Notes: generated by a model from the sequence alone, not told the origin. 64,000 nucleotides of DNA from Geodermatophilus bullaregiensis (GCF_016907675.1 NZ_JAFBCJ010000001.1:5084001-5148000), one strand, 5' to 3'. Positions 8,616 to 17,244 are shown, numbered from the stretch's first letter. A program made the numbers and translations.

Positions 8616-9932
8616 TCACAGGCCGGCGAGGTGGCCGATCGCGGTGACGCTCGGGAGGAAGCAGTAGGCACCGCCGCGGGTGGTGACCAGCCGGGGCAGG
8701 TCGGTGAGCTCGGCCCGCCCGCCGCCGGGGACGGCGAGGGGCATCCGGCCGCCGGCGCCGAGGAAGGGGTCCTGGGTCCGTCCCAGGCCCGGCGCGAACC
8801 GGCCGTCGTTGGCCCACTGGCCCATCACGAACTCGAACTGGTCGCGCAGGCTCACCCCGATGAACAGCCCCAGCAGCCCGCGGTCGTGCCCGTCGCGGGG
8901 GTGGGCGGGGTCGTAGGGCGGGCCGTAGGTCAGCCCGCGCCGCACGATCCGGTGCTGGTGCCCGCCGTTGCCGGCCACGCGGGAGTCCCGCGGGTTCATC
9001 CGCCGGACGTGCGACCCGATCGGGCAGCGCTCGCCCCTCGGGTCCGCGGCGTAGCCGAAGTCGTTCAGCCGCTCCGGCGGCACCGGCGGCACGGGCGAGC
9101 CGGTGTCCGGGGAGAGGACCAGGGGGGTCCCGTCGCGCCAGCGCCCGCACAGCCGCGCGGCGACGAGCTCCGGTGACGCGCCGGTGCGGCGGGACTGCTC
9201 GGCGAGCAGGTCGTGGAAGGCGTCGACGTCCTGGGCCAGCACGCGGAACGCCGCGAAGCTGCCGTTGCGGCCCAGCGCCGGCGGAGCCGGCACCGGGTAG
9301 GTGAAGTCGCGGAACTGGCTGGGGTGACCCAGGACGAAGGCGCCCGCCGGCGCCACGGGGAGCCGGTCGGGCGGTCCCGGTGGGGGCGCGCCGGAGACCG
9401 TGGGCTGCGAGATCCCGTCGACGTAGCCGAAGTGGTCCACCCGGTCGCCCAGCAGGGCGGCGTCGAGCCGGCACAGCTCGGTCAGCCCCGGGGCGGTCCC
9501 GGCCAGCAGGTCGTCGGTGACCCGCTCCACCGCCGCGGAGGACTGCCCGAACAGCGAGACCAGCAGGTGCAGCCCCGGGTCCCGGAAGACGGGCAGCCAG
9601 TGCTCGGGGGCGCTCGGGCCGACGTCGCCCACCCGGTCCGCCCGGGCCCGCGCGCCCGCGGTGAACTCCTCCGGGAAGGTCGCCAGCGACTCCTCGGGGA
9701 CCCCGAGGGCGCGCAGGCCGCCGGCGGTCACCGCCAGGTTGAGGCAGCAGTCGGGCTTCTCGGTCCACGGCGTCCCGGTCGTGACCTGGGGTCGGCGCGG
9801 GTCCCCGTCGACGAGGGAGCCGAGCAGCTCCCGGCCGGCGGCGGGGGAGTCCACCCGCAGCGCCAGGTGGCGCGCGCGGGGCATCGTGTACCCGCGCAGG
9901 ACGACGCCCTGGACGTCGGCGAGGTCGAGCAC
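8616..9932 (-). CDS. Dyp-type peroxidase
   Basis: 438 residues from a GTG start with a GAGGT site 13 bp past the upstream gene. FGYVDGISQP contains the GxxDG motif whose Asp is catalytic in dye-decolourising peroxidases, and IGSHVRRMNPRD supplies the proximal haem-ligand His. Both position and total length are typical of the family. These haem enzymes oxidise bulky substrates with H2O2. There is no Tat or Sec signal, so it should be cytoplasmic or cargo of a compartment. Downstream partner of the 154-residue gene at 9945; the pair is served by a GTGAC-repeat promoter. Confidence 0.92.
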   Translation of the reverse strand: MLDLADVQGVVLRGYTMPRARHLALRVDSPAAGRELLGSLVDGDPRRPQVTTGTPWTEKPDCCLNLAVTAGGLRALGVPEESLATFPEEFTAGARARADRVGDVGPSAPEHWLPVFRDPGLHLLVSLFGQSSAAVERVTDDLLAGTAPGLTELCRLDAALLGDRVDHFGYVDGISQPTVSGAPPPGPPDRLPVAPAGAFVLGHPSQFRDFTYPVPAPPALGRNGSFAAFRVLAQDVDAFHDLLAEQSRRTGASPELVAARLCGRWRDGTPLVLSPDTGSPVPPVPPERLNDFGYAADPRGERCPIGSHVRRMNPRDSRVAGNGGHQHRIVRRGLTYGPPYDPAHPRDGHDRGLLGLFIGVSLRDQFEFVMGQWANDGRFAPGLGRTQDPFLGAGGRMPLAVPGGGRAELTDLPRLVTTRGGAYCFLPSVTAIGHLAGL

Positions 9933-9944
9933 CGGGACCTCGCG

Positions 9945-10409
9945 TCAGCTGCCGCTGTCCGCGGCGAGGACGTCGAGCACCGTCCGGTCCGGGTAGGCGC
10001 TGTAGAACGGCGGCAGGCACCGCAGGTCGTGGCGGCGCACGTAGTCGAGGAACTCCTCGCGGTGGCGCTGCACGGGCAGCGGCGGGGCGCCGTCCACGTG
10101 CTGCAGCAGGTCGTTGAAGACGTCCCCGATGTGGTCGACGAACTCGTTGATGTACACGTCGAACTCGCCGTCGTAGGTCGTGATCACGGCGAGCCGGTCC
10201 GCGTCGAGGAAGACGAAGCGCGCGAAGTGCACGGTGGCGATCGCGTCGAGGGCCGTCACCACCGGGTTCTCCTCGCGGGGCAGGGACTGCAGCGCCTCGA
10301 GCTTCGCCTGCAGCGCCCGGCGGTCGTCGGGCGAGCGCACGCCCATGACCAGCGTGAGTGGGCTCTGCACCGGGTCGTCGGCGGTCCGCGTCGCGGTCAC
10401 CTGCGCCAC
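9945..10409 (-). CDS. Conserved-looking companion protein of the Dyp peroxidase (154 aa)
   Basis: I do not recognise a named family with certainty. The sequence is well ordered, with FARFVFLDADRLAVITTYDG and FDVYINEFVDHIGDVFNDLLQHV suggesting a ferredoxin-like alpha/beta fold reminiscent of the half-repeats of Dyp peroxidases, but without a GxxDG motif or haem-ligand His. It is the first gene of a two-gene unit with the peroxidase, only 12 bp apart. A SARP-type repeat promoter lies 54 bp upstream. It could be a structural or regulatory partner of the peroxidase; that is inference. Confidence 0.75.
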   Translation of the reverse strand: MAQVTATRTADDPVQSPLTLVMGVRSPDDRRALQAKLEALQSLPREENPVVTALDAIATVHFARFVFLDADRLAVITTYDGEFDVYINEFVDHIGDVFNDLLQHVDGAPPLPVQRHREEFLDYVRRHDLRCLPPFYSAYPDRTVLDVLAADSGS

Positions 10410-10446
10410 CTCGTCTCGTCGTGCGCCGTGCCGTCCGTCCGGGCCG

Positions 10447-10478
10447 ACCCTCCCGGCCGGGCGTCACCGCGGCGTCAC
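10447..10478 (-). promoter_or_regulatory. SARP-type 11-bp direct repeat and -10 for the Dyp pair
   Basis: On the minus strand GTGAC begins at 10478 and again at 10467, exactly 11 bp apart, each followed by G. Ten bases after the second repeat the hexamer GAGGGT (10452-10447) fits xANNNT. The start codon of the 154-residue gene lies 37 bp further on. Confidence 0.6.
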
Positions 10479-10563
10479 GGCGGGCCGTCCCCGGCTCCGG
10501 TGTATCAGCGGCCCCCGGCACCCCTCTGCTCGTCGACGTCGGCACTCACGATCGGGGACGCCC

Positions 10564-11321
10564 ATGGACCAGCTCCTGCGTGCCGCTCCGGACAGCGGAC
10601 GGCGCGTCACCCTGCTCGACGGCTTCAGCGTCCTGGACGGCCGGATCGCGGACCGGCCGGTCGACGAGGAGCTGCCCCGGGCGGCGCAGCGCGTGGTGGC
10701 CCACCTGTGCCTGGGGCCGGCCGCCCGGCGCGCACGGCGGTGTCGGGCTCGCTGTGGCCCGACGTCCCCGAGGACAGGGCGCAGGCCAACCTGCGGTCCG
10801 CGCTGTGGCGGCTGCGCAGGTCCGCCCCGGGGCTGGTGGAGGTGTCGGGCGGCACCCTGCGGCTCGCGGTCGGCGTGCGGACCGACGTGCGGGAGCTGCG
10901 CACCTGGGTCGAGCGCGCCTGCGACCCCCGGGCCGGCGGCGACCGGGTGACGCTGCCGCACCCGGCGCTGCTGGGCGACCTGCTCCCCGGCTGGTACGAC
11001 GACTGGGTCCTGCTGGAGCGGGACCGGCTCGCCCAGCTGCGGCTGCGCGCGCTGGAGACCGTGGCCGGCCGCCTCGCCGCCGCCGGCCGGCACGGGGAGG
11101 CGCTGCAGGCCGCGTACCTGGCGATCCGGTCCGAGCCGCTGCGGGAGAGCGCCCACCGCACCGTCGTGCGCGTGCACCTCGCCGAGGGCAACCTCGCCGA
11201 GGCGCTCCGCGCCCACGACGTCTTCCGGGACCTGTTGCGCGACGAGCTCGGCGTGCCGCCGACGGAGCAGATGACCCAGCTGGTCCGAGGCGCCGCCCGG
11301 CTGCGGCGGGCGGCCTCCTGA
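10564..11321 (+). pseudogene. SARP-like regulator with BTAD domain, frameshifted (paralogue 2)
   Basis: The ATG at 10564 opens a frame giving VTLLDGFSVLDG and PRAAQRVVAHLCLGPAA, aligned with the other two SARP paralogues. Near 10723-10730 (run ccgcccggcg) homology jumps to the -1 frame, which continues TAVSGSLWPDVPE and runs to the stop at 11321. Compared with the paralogues, one base is missing at the jump. Both halves keep full family conservation, so the break is recent, a sequencing error, or less likely programmed frameshifting. If intact it would encode about 252 residues with winged-helix and BTAD domains. Confidence 0.8.
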
Positions 11322-11325
11322 CGGT

Positions 11326-11345
11326 GGGACGACGGCCGTCGTCCC
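11326..11345 (+). terminator. Palindromic terminator-like hairpin after SARP paralogue 2
   Basis: A perfect 20-base palindrome (10 bp per arm) begins 5 bases after the stop codon. It lies between two same-strand SARP genes and probably separates their transcripts. Confidence 0.55.
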
Positions 11346-11472
11346 GGTCCGGGCGCGGTCAGGGTCCAACGTCCATTGACGTCCACCCGGCGTGTCGGAA
11401 CGATTCGTCCTCACCACCACACCACCTGCCAGGACCCACCGACCGCCCGGACGAGGGCTCGAGAGGGGCCTC

Positions 11473-12255
11473 ATGAACGCACGCGTCTCCCTGCTCGACG
11501 GCTTCCGGGTCTCCGTGGACGACGCCCGCGCGGAGACGACGGTGGGCGGCCTGCCGCACGGTGTCCAGCGGCTGATCGCGCACCTGGGCCTGAGCGGCCG
11601 CCCGGCCCGCGGGGCGGTCGCCGGCCAGCTGTGGCCGGAGGTCCCCGAGTCGCACGCCCACGGCAGCCTGCGCTCCGCCCTGTGGCGCGTGCAGAAGGCG
11701 GTGCCGGGGCTGGTGGACGTGTCCGGGGGCGCGGTGGCGCTGGCGCGGGGGGTGCGCGTCGACGTCCGCGAACTCGTCGACTGGGCGCGCGCGGTCCTCG
11801 ACCCGGGGACCCGGGTCGAGCGCATCGCCACGCCCGCGGCGGCGCTGGCCGGTGAGCTGCTCCCGGGCTGGTACGACGACTGGGTCCTGCTCGAGCGGGA
11901 GCGGTTGCGCCAGCTGCGCATGCACGCGCTCGAGGTGCTGGCCGACCGGCTGGTGCTCGCCGGCCGCTACGGCGAGGCGGTGCAGGCCGCCTACGAGGCC
12001 GCCCGGGACGAGCCGCTGCGCGAGAGCGCGCACCGGGCGATCGTCCGGGTGCACCTCGCCGAGGGCAACCTCGCCGAGGCGATGCGCGCCTACACCACCT
12101 TCCGGGACGCGCTGGCCCGCGAGCTCGGCGTCCCGCCGACCCGCCAGATGGAGGACCTGGTGTCCCGGTGGCAGGTGCGCGTCGTCGTCGGCGGCCCGGG
12201 CGTCCCGGGGCCGCGACCGGGGGCCCGCACGACCGCCGGGGCGCCGGGCGCGTGA
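11473..12255 (+). CDS. SARP-like transcriptional regulator with BTAD domain (paralogue 3)
   Basis: 260 residues from an ATG with a GAGAGGGG site; the longer open frame from 11392 has no site and is not conserved. Same layout as the gene at 7607: winged helix (VSLLDGFRVSV, AVAGQLWPEVPE, SLRSALWRVQKAV) then BTAD (RERLRQLRMHALEVLADRLV, LRESAHRAIVRVHLAEGN). The last ~30 residues are a glycine/proline-rich tail. It lies upstream of the DUF2235 gene and its GTGAC-repeat promoter and is an obvious candidate activator. Confidence 0.87.
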   Translation: MNARVSLLDGFRVSVDDARAETTVGGLPHGVQRLIAHLGLSGRPARGAVAGQLWPEVPESHAHGSLRSALWRVQKAVPGLVDVSGGAVALARGVRVDVRELVDWARAVLDPGTRVERIATPAAALAGELLPGWYDDWVLLERERLRQLRMHALEVLADRLVLAGRYGEAVQAAYEAARDEPLRESAHRAIVRVHLAEGNLAEAMRAYTTFRDALARELGVPPTRQMEDLVSRWQVRVVVGGPGVPGPRPGARTTAGAPGA

Positions 12256-12277
12256 CCCGGCCCTGCGGCGGGCGGCG

Positions 12278-12310
12278 GTGACGGCGCCGTGACGCGGCGG
12301 CTCCTAGTGT
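12278..12310 (+). promoter_or_regulatory. SARP-type 11-bp direct repeat and -10 for the DUF2235 gene
   Basis: GTGAC at 12278 and 12289, each followed by G, are 11 bp apart. Eleven bases later TAGTGT (12305-12310) is a good -10. The gene's GTG start is 45 bp downstream. SARP activators bind such helical-turn-spaced repeats just upstream of the -10 and replace a -35. Confidence 0.7.
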
Positions 12311-12355
12311 CCGCGACCTGCCCCTCGGGGGACGCGACCAGCGGAGGAGAGGCCC

Positions 12356-13483
12356 GTGCCCAAGCGTCTGGTGCTGTGCTGCGACGGCACCTGGAACACC
12401 GCCGACCAGGAGCGTGACGGCCGGCCCTGCCCCACGAACGTCACCAAGGTCGCCCTCGCGGTCGACGACCGGGGGGAGGACGGCGTCGAGCAGCGGGTCT
12501 ACTACCAGCGGGGGGTCGGGACCAAGCCGGGCGAGCGGCTCCGGGGCGGGGCCTTCGGCGTGGGCCTCTCGCGCAACGTGCAGGACGCCTACCGCTTCGT
12601 CGTGGAGCACTACGACCCCGGCGACGAGCTGTTCTTCCTCGGCTTCAGCCGCGGGGCCTACACCGCCCGCAGCACGGTCGGGCTGATCCGCAACTGCGGC
12701 GTCCTGCGGCGCGAGCACGCCGGCCGGCTGAAGGAGGCCCACACCCTGTACCGGTCCCGGGCGGTGCGCCCGCGTGACCTCGAGTCGCAGCTGTTCCGGC
12801 GGTCCTACAGCCACGAACCGCGGATCCGCTTCCTCGGCGTGTGGGACACCGTGGGCTCCCTCGGCATCCCGTCGGTCGGACTGGGGCTGTCGCGGATCGC
12901 CAACCGCCGGCTGGAGTTCCACGACACCCGGCTGAGCAGCACGGTCGACGCCGCCTACCAGGCGCTGGCCGTCGACGAGCGGCGCCGGCCCTTCGCCCCG
13001 ACCCTCTGGGACCGCCGGTCGGTCGCCGGGCGCGCGCAGGTGGAGCAGGTCTGGTTCACCGGCGACCACTGCGACGTCGGCGGGGGGCACCGGGAGTCGG
13101 AGCTGGCCGACATCGCGCTGCTGTGGATGGTCGACCGCGCCCGCTCGTGCGGCCTGGGGTTCCGCGACGACGCCTTCCGCCGGTCCGGGGACGGCGGCCC
13201 CGCGGCCTACGACGGCCGGACCTTCCCGGTGGACCCCGATCCCCTGGGCCGCCTGCACGACTCGCGGAGGTGGGCCTTCCGCCTGCTGCGGCCCCACTCG
13301 CGGGCCATCGGCCAGGAGGACCCGTCCTCGGAGTCGGTCGCGGCCAGCGCGGTCCGGCGGCACGAGCTGCTGGGTGAGGAGTACGCGCCCCGCGGCCTGC
13401 TCGCCTACCTGGCCGGGAGCCCCCGGGTCACCGACGTGCCGGGGAGCGGGACCCGCCAGGAGGAGCCCGCGCTCACCCGCTGA
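12356..13483 (+). CDS. DUF2235 alpha/beta hydrolase (Tle1-like catalytic domain)
   Basis: 375 residues from a GTG with a GGAGGAGAGG site. LVLCCDGTWN at the N-terminus and LGFSRGAYTAR (Ser98 in the GxSxG elbow) are diagnostic of DUF2235, the catalytic domain of type VI secretion phospholipase effectors of the Tle1 group and of many stand-alone proteins. LGVWDTVGSLG and WFTGDHCDVGGG add further family blocks. There is no signal peptide and no secretion-system gene nearby. It has a SARP-type promoter and is grouped with the nearby proteases by regulation. Lipid substrate is family-level inference. Confidence 0.88.
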   Translation: MPKRLVLCCDGTWNTADQERDGRPCPTNVTKVALAVDDRGEDGVEQRVYYQRGVGTKPGERLRGGAFGVGLSRNVQDAYRFVVEHYDPGDELFFLGFSRGAYTARSTVGLIRNCGVLRREHAGRLKEAHTLYRSRAVRPRDLESQLFRRSYSHEPRIRFLGVWDTVGSLGIPSVGLGLSRIANRRLEFHDTRLSSTVDAAYQALAVDERRRPFAPTLWDRRSVAGRAQVEQVWFTGDHCDVGGGHRESELADIALLWMVDRARSCGLGFRDDAFRRSGDGGPAAYDGRTFPVDPDPLGRLHDSRRWAFRLLRPHSRAIGQEDPSSESVAASAVRRHELLGEEYAPRGLLAYLAGSPRVTDVPGSGTRQEEPALTR

Positions 13484-13673
13484 CCGCGGAGGCCGGACCC
13501 GGCGTCAGGGGAGGAGCCGCTGCGGACGGGCAGCCGCCGCCGGAGACCGCCCGCCGCGCCCGCCGGGAGCCGCGTGACGGTGTCGTGGTGCGGCGCCGCC
13601 CACCCCGGCGTCGTCCGCGCCGCCGGGCCACGGCGGGGGAGGACGGCGAGGGCGGGAGCCACGAGGGCGCCGC

Positions 13674-13698
13674 GGGCCGGTGCCGGCGGCACCGGCCC
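13674..13698 (+). terminator. Hairpin terminator after the DUF2235 gene
   Basis: Perfect 11-bp stem (13674-13684 with 13688-13698) with a 3-base loop, in the 316-bp gap between the DUF2235 and subtilisin genes. The rest of the gap, apart from the repeat promoter at 13712-13754, shows nothing I can support as a gene. Confidence 0.6.
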
Positions 13699-13711
13699 GG
13701 CCGCCGGTGGG

Positions 13712-13754
13712 GTGACGGCGCGTTGACGGGCCGGTGACGCGCGATCCCCACGCT
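13712..13754 (+). promoter_or_regulatory. SARP-type triple 11-bp repeat and -10 for the subtilisin
   Basis: GTGAC at 13712, TTGAC at 13723 and GTGAC at 13734, all followed by G, are exactly 11 bp apart. Ten bases after the last repeat CACGCT (13749-13754) fits xANNNT. The start codon is at 13800. Confidence 0.65.
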
Positions 13755-13799
13755 CGTCGGTGTCGTAGTCCCTCACCCCAGAGACGGTGGTGCAACACC

Positions 13800-15137
13800 A
13801 TGACCAGTCCCGGATCCCCGTCCGGTCCCACCCTGTCGACCCCGGTCGACGACCTGCTCGCGGCCGCGCTGGACAGCGGCGGCGACAGCCTCGAGACGGG
13901 CCGCTTCATCGCGACCTTCCGGGAGGACGCCGTCGACGCGGGGATCCAGTCCCTCAGCTCGAGCGGCATGCGGGTCGCCGACGCCCGCGACTTCGACCGG
14001 CAGGCCGTGTCCCTGGGGGACGTCGGTGACGCCGAGGTCCTCGTCTTCCCGGAGATCGGCGCGGCCGTGCTCAGCGGCCCCGCCGCGACGGAGCGCGGCA
14101 TGACCGCCGAGACGGCCGTCGCCTCCGACAGCCCCGTCGAGGCGATCGAGCCCGAGTACTTCGTCTTCGCCGAGCAGCAGACCCTCGAGTCCCTCCGGAC
14201 CCACCTCACCGACGGCGACACCGACGGCGTCTCGGAGTACCTGCGCGGCTTCGTGCAGGCGGCCGAGGTGATCGCCCGCGACCTCGGCAACGGCCGTCGG
14301 CACCAGGTGGAGGTGGGCGAGGAGGAGACCCTCGTCCTCGGCGCCACGTGGGGCCTGGTGGCCTGCCGGGTCCCGCAGAGCACGCGCAGCGGGGCCGGCG
14401 TCAAGGTGGCGGTGCTCGACACCGGACTCGACCTCGGGCACCCGGACTTCACCGGGCGGCACGTCGTGCACCAGACCTTCGTCGGCCAGCCCGTGCAGGA
14501 CCTGCACAGCCACGGCACCCACTGCATCGGCACGGCCTGCGGCCCCAAGGCGCCGGCCGGCAGCACCCCGCGGTACGGGATCGGCCACCGGACCTCGGTC
14601 TTCGCGGGCAAGGTCCTGTCCAACACCGGGTCGGGGTCCACGGCCGGCGTGCTGGCGGGGATGAACTGGGCGATCGCCAACCGCTGCGAGGTCATCTCGA
14701 TGTCCCTCGGGTCGCAGGCGCCGGTCCAGGCCGCCTACACGGCGGCGGGGCGGGCGGCGCTGAACAACGGGTCGCTGATCGTCGCCGCCGCGGGGAACGC
14801 CTCGGCGGCGACCGGGGCGCCGGCGAACTCGCCGACGATCATGTCGGTCGCCTCCCTCGACCGGACGCTGGCACCCTCCGCCTTCTCCAACTTCGGCAAG
14901 GTGGAGATCGCCGCTCCCGGGCGTGACGTCCTGTCCTCGGTGCCGCGGCCGACCCGGTACGGCACCAAGAGCGGGACCAGCATGGCCACCCCGCACGTCG
15001 CCGGCTGCGCGGCGCTCTGGGCGCAGCCCTCGCCGTCCCTGCGCGGGGAGAGCCTGTGGCGGAGGCTGGTGGCCACGGCCCGGCACCTGCCGCACCCGGC
15101 GGCGCGGGTCGGGGCGGGCCTGGTCCAGGCCCCGTGA
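13800..15137 (+). CDS. S8 family subtilisin-like serine protease
   Basis: 445 residues. The catalytic triad is seen as VAVLDTGLD (Asp207), HSHGTHCIG (His238) and SGTSMATPHVAG (Ser394), with the oxyanion Asn in AAAGNAS. Residues ~35-120 look like an I9-type propeptide (FIATFREDAV, then AIEPEYFVFA before the catalytic domain). The first residues MTSPGSPSGP form no signal peptide, so the enzyme appears to be made without Sec export. It has a triple SARP-type repeat promoter and is followed 82 bp later by a small I9-like protein gene that may act as its inhibitor. Confidence 0.93.
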   Translation: MTSPGSPSGPTLSTPVDDLLAAALDSGGDSLETGRFIATFREDAVDAGIQSLSSSGMRVADARDFDRQAVSLGDVGDAEVLVFPEIGAAVLSGPAATERGMTAETAVASDSPVEAIEPEYFVFAEQQTLESLRTHLTDGDTDGVSEYLRGFVQAAEVIARDLGNGRRHQVEVGEEETLVLGATWGLVACRVPQSTRSGAGVKVAVLDTGLDLGHPDFTGRHVVHQTFVGQPVQDLHSHGTHCIGTACGPKAPAGSTPRYGIGHRTSVFAGKVLSNTGSGSTAGVLAGMNWAIANRCEVISMSLGSQAPVQAAYTAAGRAALNNGSLIVAAAGNASAATGAPANSPTIMSVASLDRTLAPSAFSNFGKVEIAAPGRDVLSSVPRPTRYGTKSGTSMATPHVAGCAALWAQPSPSLRGESLWRRLVATARHLPHPAARVGAGLVQAP

Positions 15138-15219
15138 GCGTGGCCGCGTGAGCGTGCCCGCGGGCCGCCGGGCCGTCCCCGGCGGCCCGCGGGTCGCCCA
15201 CCGGGCGGAGGGAGTCCCC

Positions 15220-15462
15220 GTGGCCGGCAGCAGGCGGTGGGTGGTCACCACCGACGGGCAGCGCGACCTCGCGGAGATCGCCGCGGACCTGACCGCGCGC
15301 GGGCTGGCCGCCGAGCAGGTGCTCGACCAGATCGGCGTCATCGTCGGCGCGGCTCCCGAGGACGCGCGCGAGCGGTTGCAGGCGGTCCCCGGCGTGGCCG
15401 AGGTCGAGCCGGAGCCCCCGCCGCCGGACGTGGGACCACCGGACGCGCCGGTCACCTGGTGA
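15220..15462 (+). CDS. Small I9-like (subtilisin propeptide-like) protein, probable inhibitor
   Basis: 80 residues from GTG 15220, chosen because GGCGGAGGGAG lies directly upstream; GTG 15148 would add 24 residues without a site. The pattern RWVVTTDGQ, LAEIAADLTARGLAAEQVLDQIG, VIVGAAP, LQAVPGVAEVEPE matches the small proteins related to the inhibitor I9/subtilisin propeptide fold, often misnamed as an aldolase in databases, that are encoded next to S8 proteases. Its proline-rich end and position directly after the subtilisin suggest a stand-alone chaperone or inhibitor in trans. That role is inferred. Confidence 0.75.
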   Translation: MAGSRRWVVTTDGQRDLAEIAADLTARGLAAEQVLDQIGVIVGAAPEDARERLQAVPGVAEVEPEPPPPDVGPPDAPVTW

Positions 15463-15477
15463 CCACTGCGGCCGGGT

Positions 15478-15526
15478 GACGTCGGAGGGGACCGCCGCCG
15501 GCCGGGTGGCGGTCCCCTCCGACGTC
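15478..15526 (+). terminator. Strong hairpin terminator of the subtilisin/I9-like unit
   Basis: Bases 15478-15496 and 15508-15526 form a perfect 19-bp stem with an 11-base loop, 15 bases after the stop codon of the I9-like gene. Confidence 0.85.
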
Positions 15527-15660
15527 GGCGCCGCCGGGCGGCCGCTGGGTATCACCGGACCCCTCCGCCTCCTCTGACCGGTGTCCACCACCGCGGCCCG
15601 CCCGGGGAGCGGGTCGCCGAGGTCGACGACCGCGATCGCACGAGCGTCTGGAGGCGGGCC

Positions 15661-16125
15661 GTGGACACGAGCGCGCACGAGTCGTCGTCGCCGTTCCAGC
15701 GCGCCCTCGAGGCAGCCCGCGTCCTGGGGCGTGCCGACGGGCGCCTGGCGGCCGGTCTCGAGCCGGCCGGGGAACCCGCCCCGGTGGGCCCGTGGTGCCA
15801 CGGGCTGGGTCCCGAGGACCTCGCCCGCCTCGTCTGGGACCTCGGGGCGGCCGCACCGGCCGGGGTCGTCCTCAACGCCCCGCTCTGGTACGCGCAGGGC
15901 TTCCGCGAGTCCCTGGCCTGCGCCCGCGCCCAGCAGCACCGCCGGGCCGTCGACGGGAGACCCCCGGCGGCGCACTGCCGGCCGCCGGCGGCGAACAGGC
16001 CGCCGTGCGCGCCGGTCTGCCACGCGCTGCCCGCACCCGTCCGCCCGGGCGCCGTCCCCCGGCGGGCGGGCGCGCGGCGCCGCGACGCCGGCGGCCCGGG
16101 GCGGCCCGACCACGGTCGTCCCTGA
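15661..16125 (+). CDS. Hypothetical protein (154 aa)
   Basis: No recognised family. GTG start with a GGAGG site. The first ~100 residues are well ordered (FQRALEAARVLGRADGRLAAGLEP, then LGPEDLARLVWDLGAAAPAGVVLNAPLWYAQGF), after which the sequence becomes Pro/Arg/Ala-rich low complexity with several Cys. The ordered part suggests an alpha-helical domain. It lies alone upstream of the SDR gene; the 261 bp up to that gene contain no other supported feature. The C-terminal portion could reflect a frameshift. Confidence 0.55.
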   Translation: MDTSAHESSSPFQRALEAARVLGRADGRLAAGLEPAGEPAPVGPWCHGLGPEDLARLVWDLGAAAPAGVVLNAPLWYAQGFRESLACARAQQHRRAVDGRPPAAHCRPPAANRPPCAPVCHALPAPVRPGAVPRRAGARRRDAGGPGRPDHGRP

Positions 16126-16386
16126 CCCGCCGCCCGCCGTCCGGGAGCCGGTCGGCGACCACCCCCGCCGGGGACCACCCACGGCACGGCCGCCCGCCCG
16201 GCCGGCCACGGAACACCCCCGCCACGCCGGTCCGCCGCGTCGTCGTCGGACCCAGCGCGCCCTCTGCCTTGCCGTGCGGCCTCCAGCGCAGGATGCTGCC
16301 CGTACCCCGACGCCGGAGAAGACGGCGTCGTGGTCGCCCCGGTGCAGGCACGGGGGCGCACGCGTCCGAGTCCTCAGGAGGAGTCG

Positions 16387-17202
16387 GTGACAGCCACCCA
16401 GACACGCACGAGCAGGACCGGCGACAAGCTCTCCGGGCGGGTGGCCTTCGTGACCGGCGGTACCCGGGGCATCGGCGCGGCGATCTGCCGCAGCCTGGCC
16501 GCCCAGGGGGCCGTGGTCGCCGCGGGCTACAGCGGCAACACCGAGCGGGCCGAGATGTTCGTCCAGGACGTCACCGGGGCCTACCCCGACAGCCAGGCGA
16601 CCGTGCACCGCGGCGACATCGCCAGCCCGGACGACTGCCGTCGCACCGTCGCCGAGGTGATCGAGCAGCACGGCCGGCTCGACATCCTGGTCAACAACGC
16701 CGGCATCACCGTCGACCGCACGGTGCTGAAGATGACCGACGACGACTGGCGCCGGGTCATCGACGTCAACCTCTCGGGCGCCTTCTACCTCTCCCAGGCC
16801 GCCCTCAAGCACATGATCGAGCGCGGCAGCGGGCGGATCGTGATGATCTCCTCGGTGATCGGGGAGACCGGCGGCATCGGCCAGTCCAACTACTCCTCGG
16901 CCAAGGCCGGGTTGCTCGGGCTGACCAAGACGCTGGCCCGCGAGGCCGCGATGCAGGTGCAGCGCTCCGGCAAGACCGACGGCCTGGGCATCACGGTCAA
17001 CGCCGTGACACCGGGCTACACGGCCACGGAGATGCTCGAGAGCGTCCCGGAGAAGGTGCTCGACAACCTGAAGGCGAAGATCCCGCTCGCCCGGCTCGGC
17101 GAGCCGGAGGAGGTCGCCCGCGTCGTGCACTTCCTCGCCGCGGACGCCTCCGGCTACATCACCGGCCAGGTCTGGGGCGTCAACGGCGGCCTGGACATGT
17201 AG
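16387..17202 (+). CDS. phaB: SDR family reductase, acetoacetyl-CoA/3-oxoacyl reductase (PhaB/FabG-like)
   Basis: 271 residues from a GTG with GGAGGAG upstream. VTGGTRGIG is the NADP(H) glycine motif, NNAGITVDR the NNAG block, Ser in MISSVIG and YSSAKAG the catalytic Ser-Tyr-Lys, and the C-terminus ends in YITGQVWGVNGGLDM as in FabG and PhaB. An insertion near residues 196-203 (VQRSGKTDG) is unlike E. coli FabG. It heads a same-strand group with the giant carboxylase (43 bp) and the KAS III-like gene, with a PHA synthase just beyond. Reduction of acetoacetyl-CoA to 3-hydroxybutyryl-CoA is therefore the likely role; fatty-acid FabG activity is the alternative. Confidence 0.85.
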   Translation: MTATQTRTSRTGDKLSGRVAFVTGGTRGIGAAICRSLAAQGAVVAAGYSGNTERAEMFVQDVTGAYPDSQATVHRGDIASPDDCRRTVAEVIEQHGRLDILVNNAGITVDRTVLKMTDDDWRRVIDVNLSGAFYLSQAALKHMIERGSGRIVMISSVIGETGGIGQSNYSSAKAGLLGLTKTLAREAAMQVQRSGKTDGLGITVNAVTPGYTATEMLESVPEKVLDNLKAKIPLARLGEPEEVARVVHFLAADASGYITGQVWGVNGGLDM

Positions 17203-17244
17203 CACCCGCACCCCCGTCAGCCCAGCGATCGAGGAGAGTGCCCG

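Noticed and set aside
12356-13483. DUF2235 gene as a type VI secretion effector
   Set aside because: No VgrG, PAAR, Hcp or immunity gene nearby and actinobacteria generally lack type VI systems; only the catalytic domain is shared.
13405-13776. 123-codon minus-strand ORF between the DUF2235 and subtilisin genes
   Set aside because: Low-complexity Pro/Arg/Ala sequence overlapping the DUF2235 end and a promoter; no ribosome site or motif.
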